This document shows positions 43,523 to 43,841 of a DNA stretch of 43,841 nt, one piece after another; position 1 is the first letter of the stretch, and the number at the start of each line of letters is the position of its first letter. The DNA comes from an uncultured Oscillospiraceae bacterium. Lineage in GTDB: Bacteria; Bacillota; Clostridia; Oscillospirales; Oscillospiraceae. The stretch is from assembly GCA_934511165.1 (NCBI GenBank), contig CAKSWA010000016.1:1-43841 (forward strand), in the 5' to 3' direction. The notes beneath the pieces are model-generated. The model made no database searches, was not told the DNA's origin, and saw nothing but the letters and a program-made list of their open reading frames with translations. The position numbers and the translations under genes were made by a program.

Positions 43523-43532
43523 GCCGCCATAC

Positions 43533-43619
43533 GCCGGTGTGGTGGAATTGGCAGACGCCCGGGACTCAAAATCCCGTGTCCGCAAGGACGTGCGGGTTCG
43601 ACCCCCGCCACCGGCACCA
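43533..43619 (+). tRNA. tRNA-Leu (CAA anticodon)
   Basis: An 87-base class II tRNA. The acceptor arm GCCGGTG pairs with CACCGGC, the anticodon arm CGGGA pairs with TCCCG around loop CTCAAAA (anticodon CAA, reads UUG), there is a long variable arm, and the T loop is TTCGACC. CCA is encoded. It is a single gene with its own promoter. Confidence 0.95.
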
Positions 43620-43623
43620 CGTC

Positions 43624-43688
43624 AAAACAGCACCATAAGGTCATCAGCCGCCGCAGGCGGCGTCCGATTGACCGATGGTGCTGTTTTT
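43624..43688 (+). terminator. Branched terminator after tRNA-Leu
   Basis: The outer arms AAAACAGCACCAT and ATGGTGCTGTTTTT enclose an inner GCCGCC-GCA-GGCGGC hairpin, and a T-run follows. Confidence 0.75.
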
Positions 43689-43693
43689 CCTTT

Positions 43694-43728
43694 TCCGGCA
43701 CGACCCGCTTCGCTGGGCTCGTGCCGGA
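43694..43728. repeat. Hairpin following the tRNA terminator
   Basis: TCCGGCACGA and TCGTGCCGGA are perfect 10-base arms around a 15-base loop. No T-run follows, so its role is unclear. Confidence 0.5.
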
Positions 43729-43760
43729 TGGGGTGCTGGTTTTTGCATATTTAAAACGTT

Positions 43761-43795
43761 CAGGCGGGCAGGCACAAGCTGTGCCTGCCCGCCTG
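43761..43795 (-). terminator. Strong hairpin, probable terminator of a gene entering from the right
   Basis: A perfect 16-base-pair stem CAGGCGGGCAGGCACA with loop AGC. It lies about 20 bases past a possible minus-strand stop codon at 43816-43818. Confidence 0.45.
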
Positions 43796-43815
43796 TATGG
43801 ATTTTGAAATATCGC

Positions 43816-43841
43816 TTACGGCTTGGTGAGAATGGCGCTCA
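43816..43841 (-). CDS. Possible C-terminal end of a gene cut by the window edge
   Basis: The minus strand reads S-A-I-L-T-K-P then TAA. With the strong hairpin downstream, this may be the end of a gene lying to the right. Eight codons are too few to name it. Confidence 0.3.

Noticed and set aside
43494..43754. An 86-codon open frame overlapping the tRNA
   Set aside because: It starts in the promoter and reads through the tRNA; no support as protein.

Overview
The window is a GC-rich chromosomal segment of an anaerobic, low-copy-repeat-bearing Firmicute, most likely a gut Clostridia member of the Oscillospiraceae type. The grounds are Gram-positive lipoproteins and ECF transporter genes, a ClpE-type zinc-finger unfoldase, ShineDalgarno-rich starts, YczE, CvpA, DUF1385 and DUF4358 family proteins, and family-type interspersed repeats. 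The placement is an inference from gene content, not from a database match. Coding is dense and mostly on the minus strand. Because of the GC content, many long antisense open frames exist; these were not called. No transposase, integrase, CRISPR array or rRNA was seen.

Layout. 1-107 is the 3' end of a hairpin repeat whose second copy lies at 32797-32904. 114-2690 holds a YczE-like membrane protein, a small cysteine-rich protein with a short ThyX-like protein, and a serine acetyltransferase. 2710-7032 holds two paralogous MFS transporters flanking an FrdA/NadB-type flavoprotein. 7020-15441 is one long minus-strand operon: rRNA-methyltransferase-like gene, ecfA1, ecfA2, ecfT, truA, a DUF5711-like protein, a CvpA-like protein and a ClpE-like unfoldase. 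15607-17815 is a plus-strand pair (SGNH hydrolase with membrane anchor, DUF4358-like lipoprotein), followed by a MITE-like repeat and an orphan r1t-type holin. 18335-21579 is a polar amino acid ABC transporter with two binding proteins, one of which appears circularly permuted. 21690-29434 is a minus-strand run: response regulator, kinase, HtrA-like protease, pepD, mnmG, mnmA.

29619-32423 is a plus-strand run of ispE and a KdpDE-like two-component pair without kdpABC. 32424-32947 is a 520-base non-coding stretch full of nested inverted repeats. 32948-43402 is minus-strand: a PH-like membrane protein, cysS, rimO, recX, recA, prmC, a DUF1385 protein, a WalK/WalR-like kinase and regulator, and an FG-GAP-repeat lipoprotein. 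The window ends with a tRNA-Leu(CAA) gene and three successive hairpins.

How it fits together: most genes are housekeeping (tRNA modification, translation factor methylation, recombination, isoprenoid synthesis, vitamin uptake). The envelope is strongly represented: three two-component systems, an HtrA protease, lipoproteins, an SGNH hydrolase and a holin. The most unusual items are the circularly permuted solute-binding protein at 18335-19132 and the structured repeat family at 1-107 and 32492-32904, where two copies show a compensatory base-pair change.
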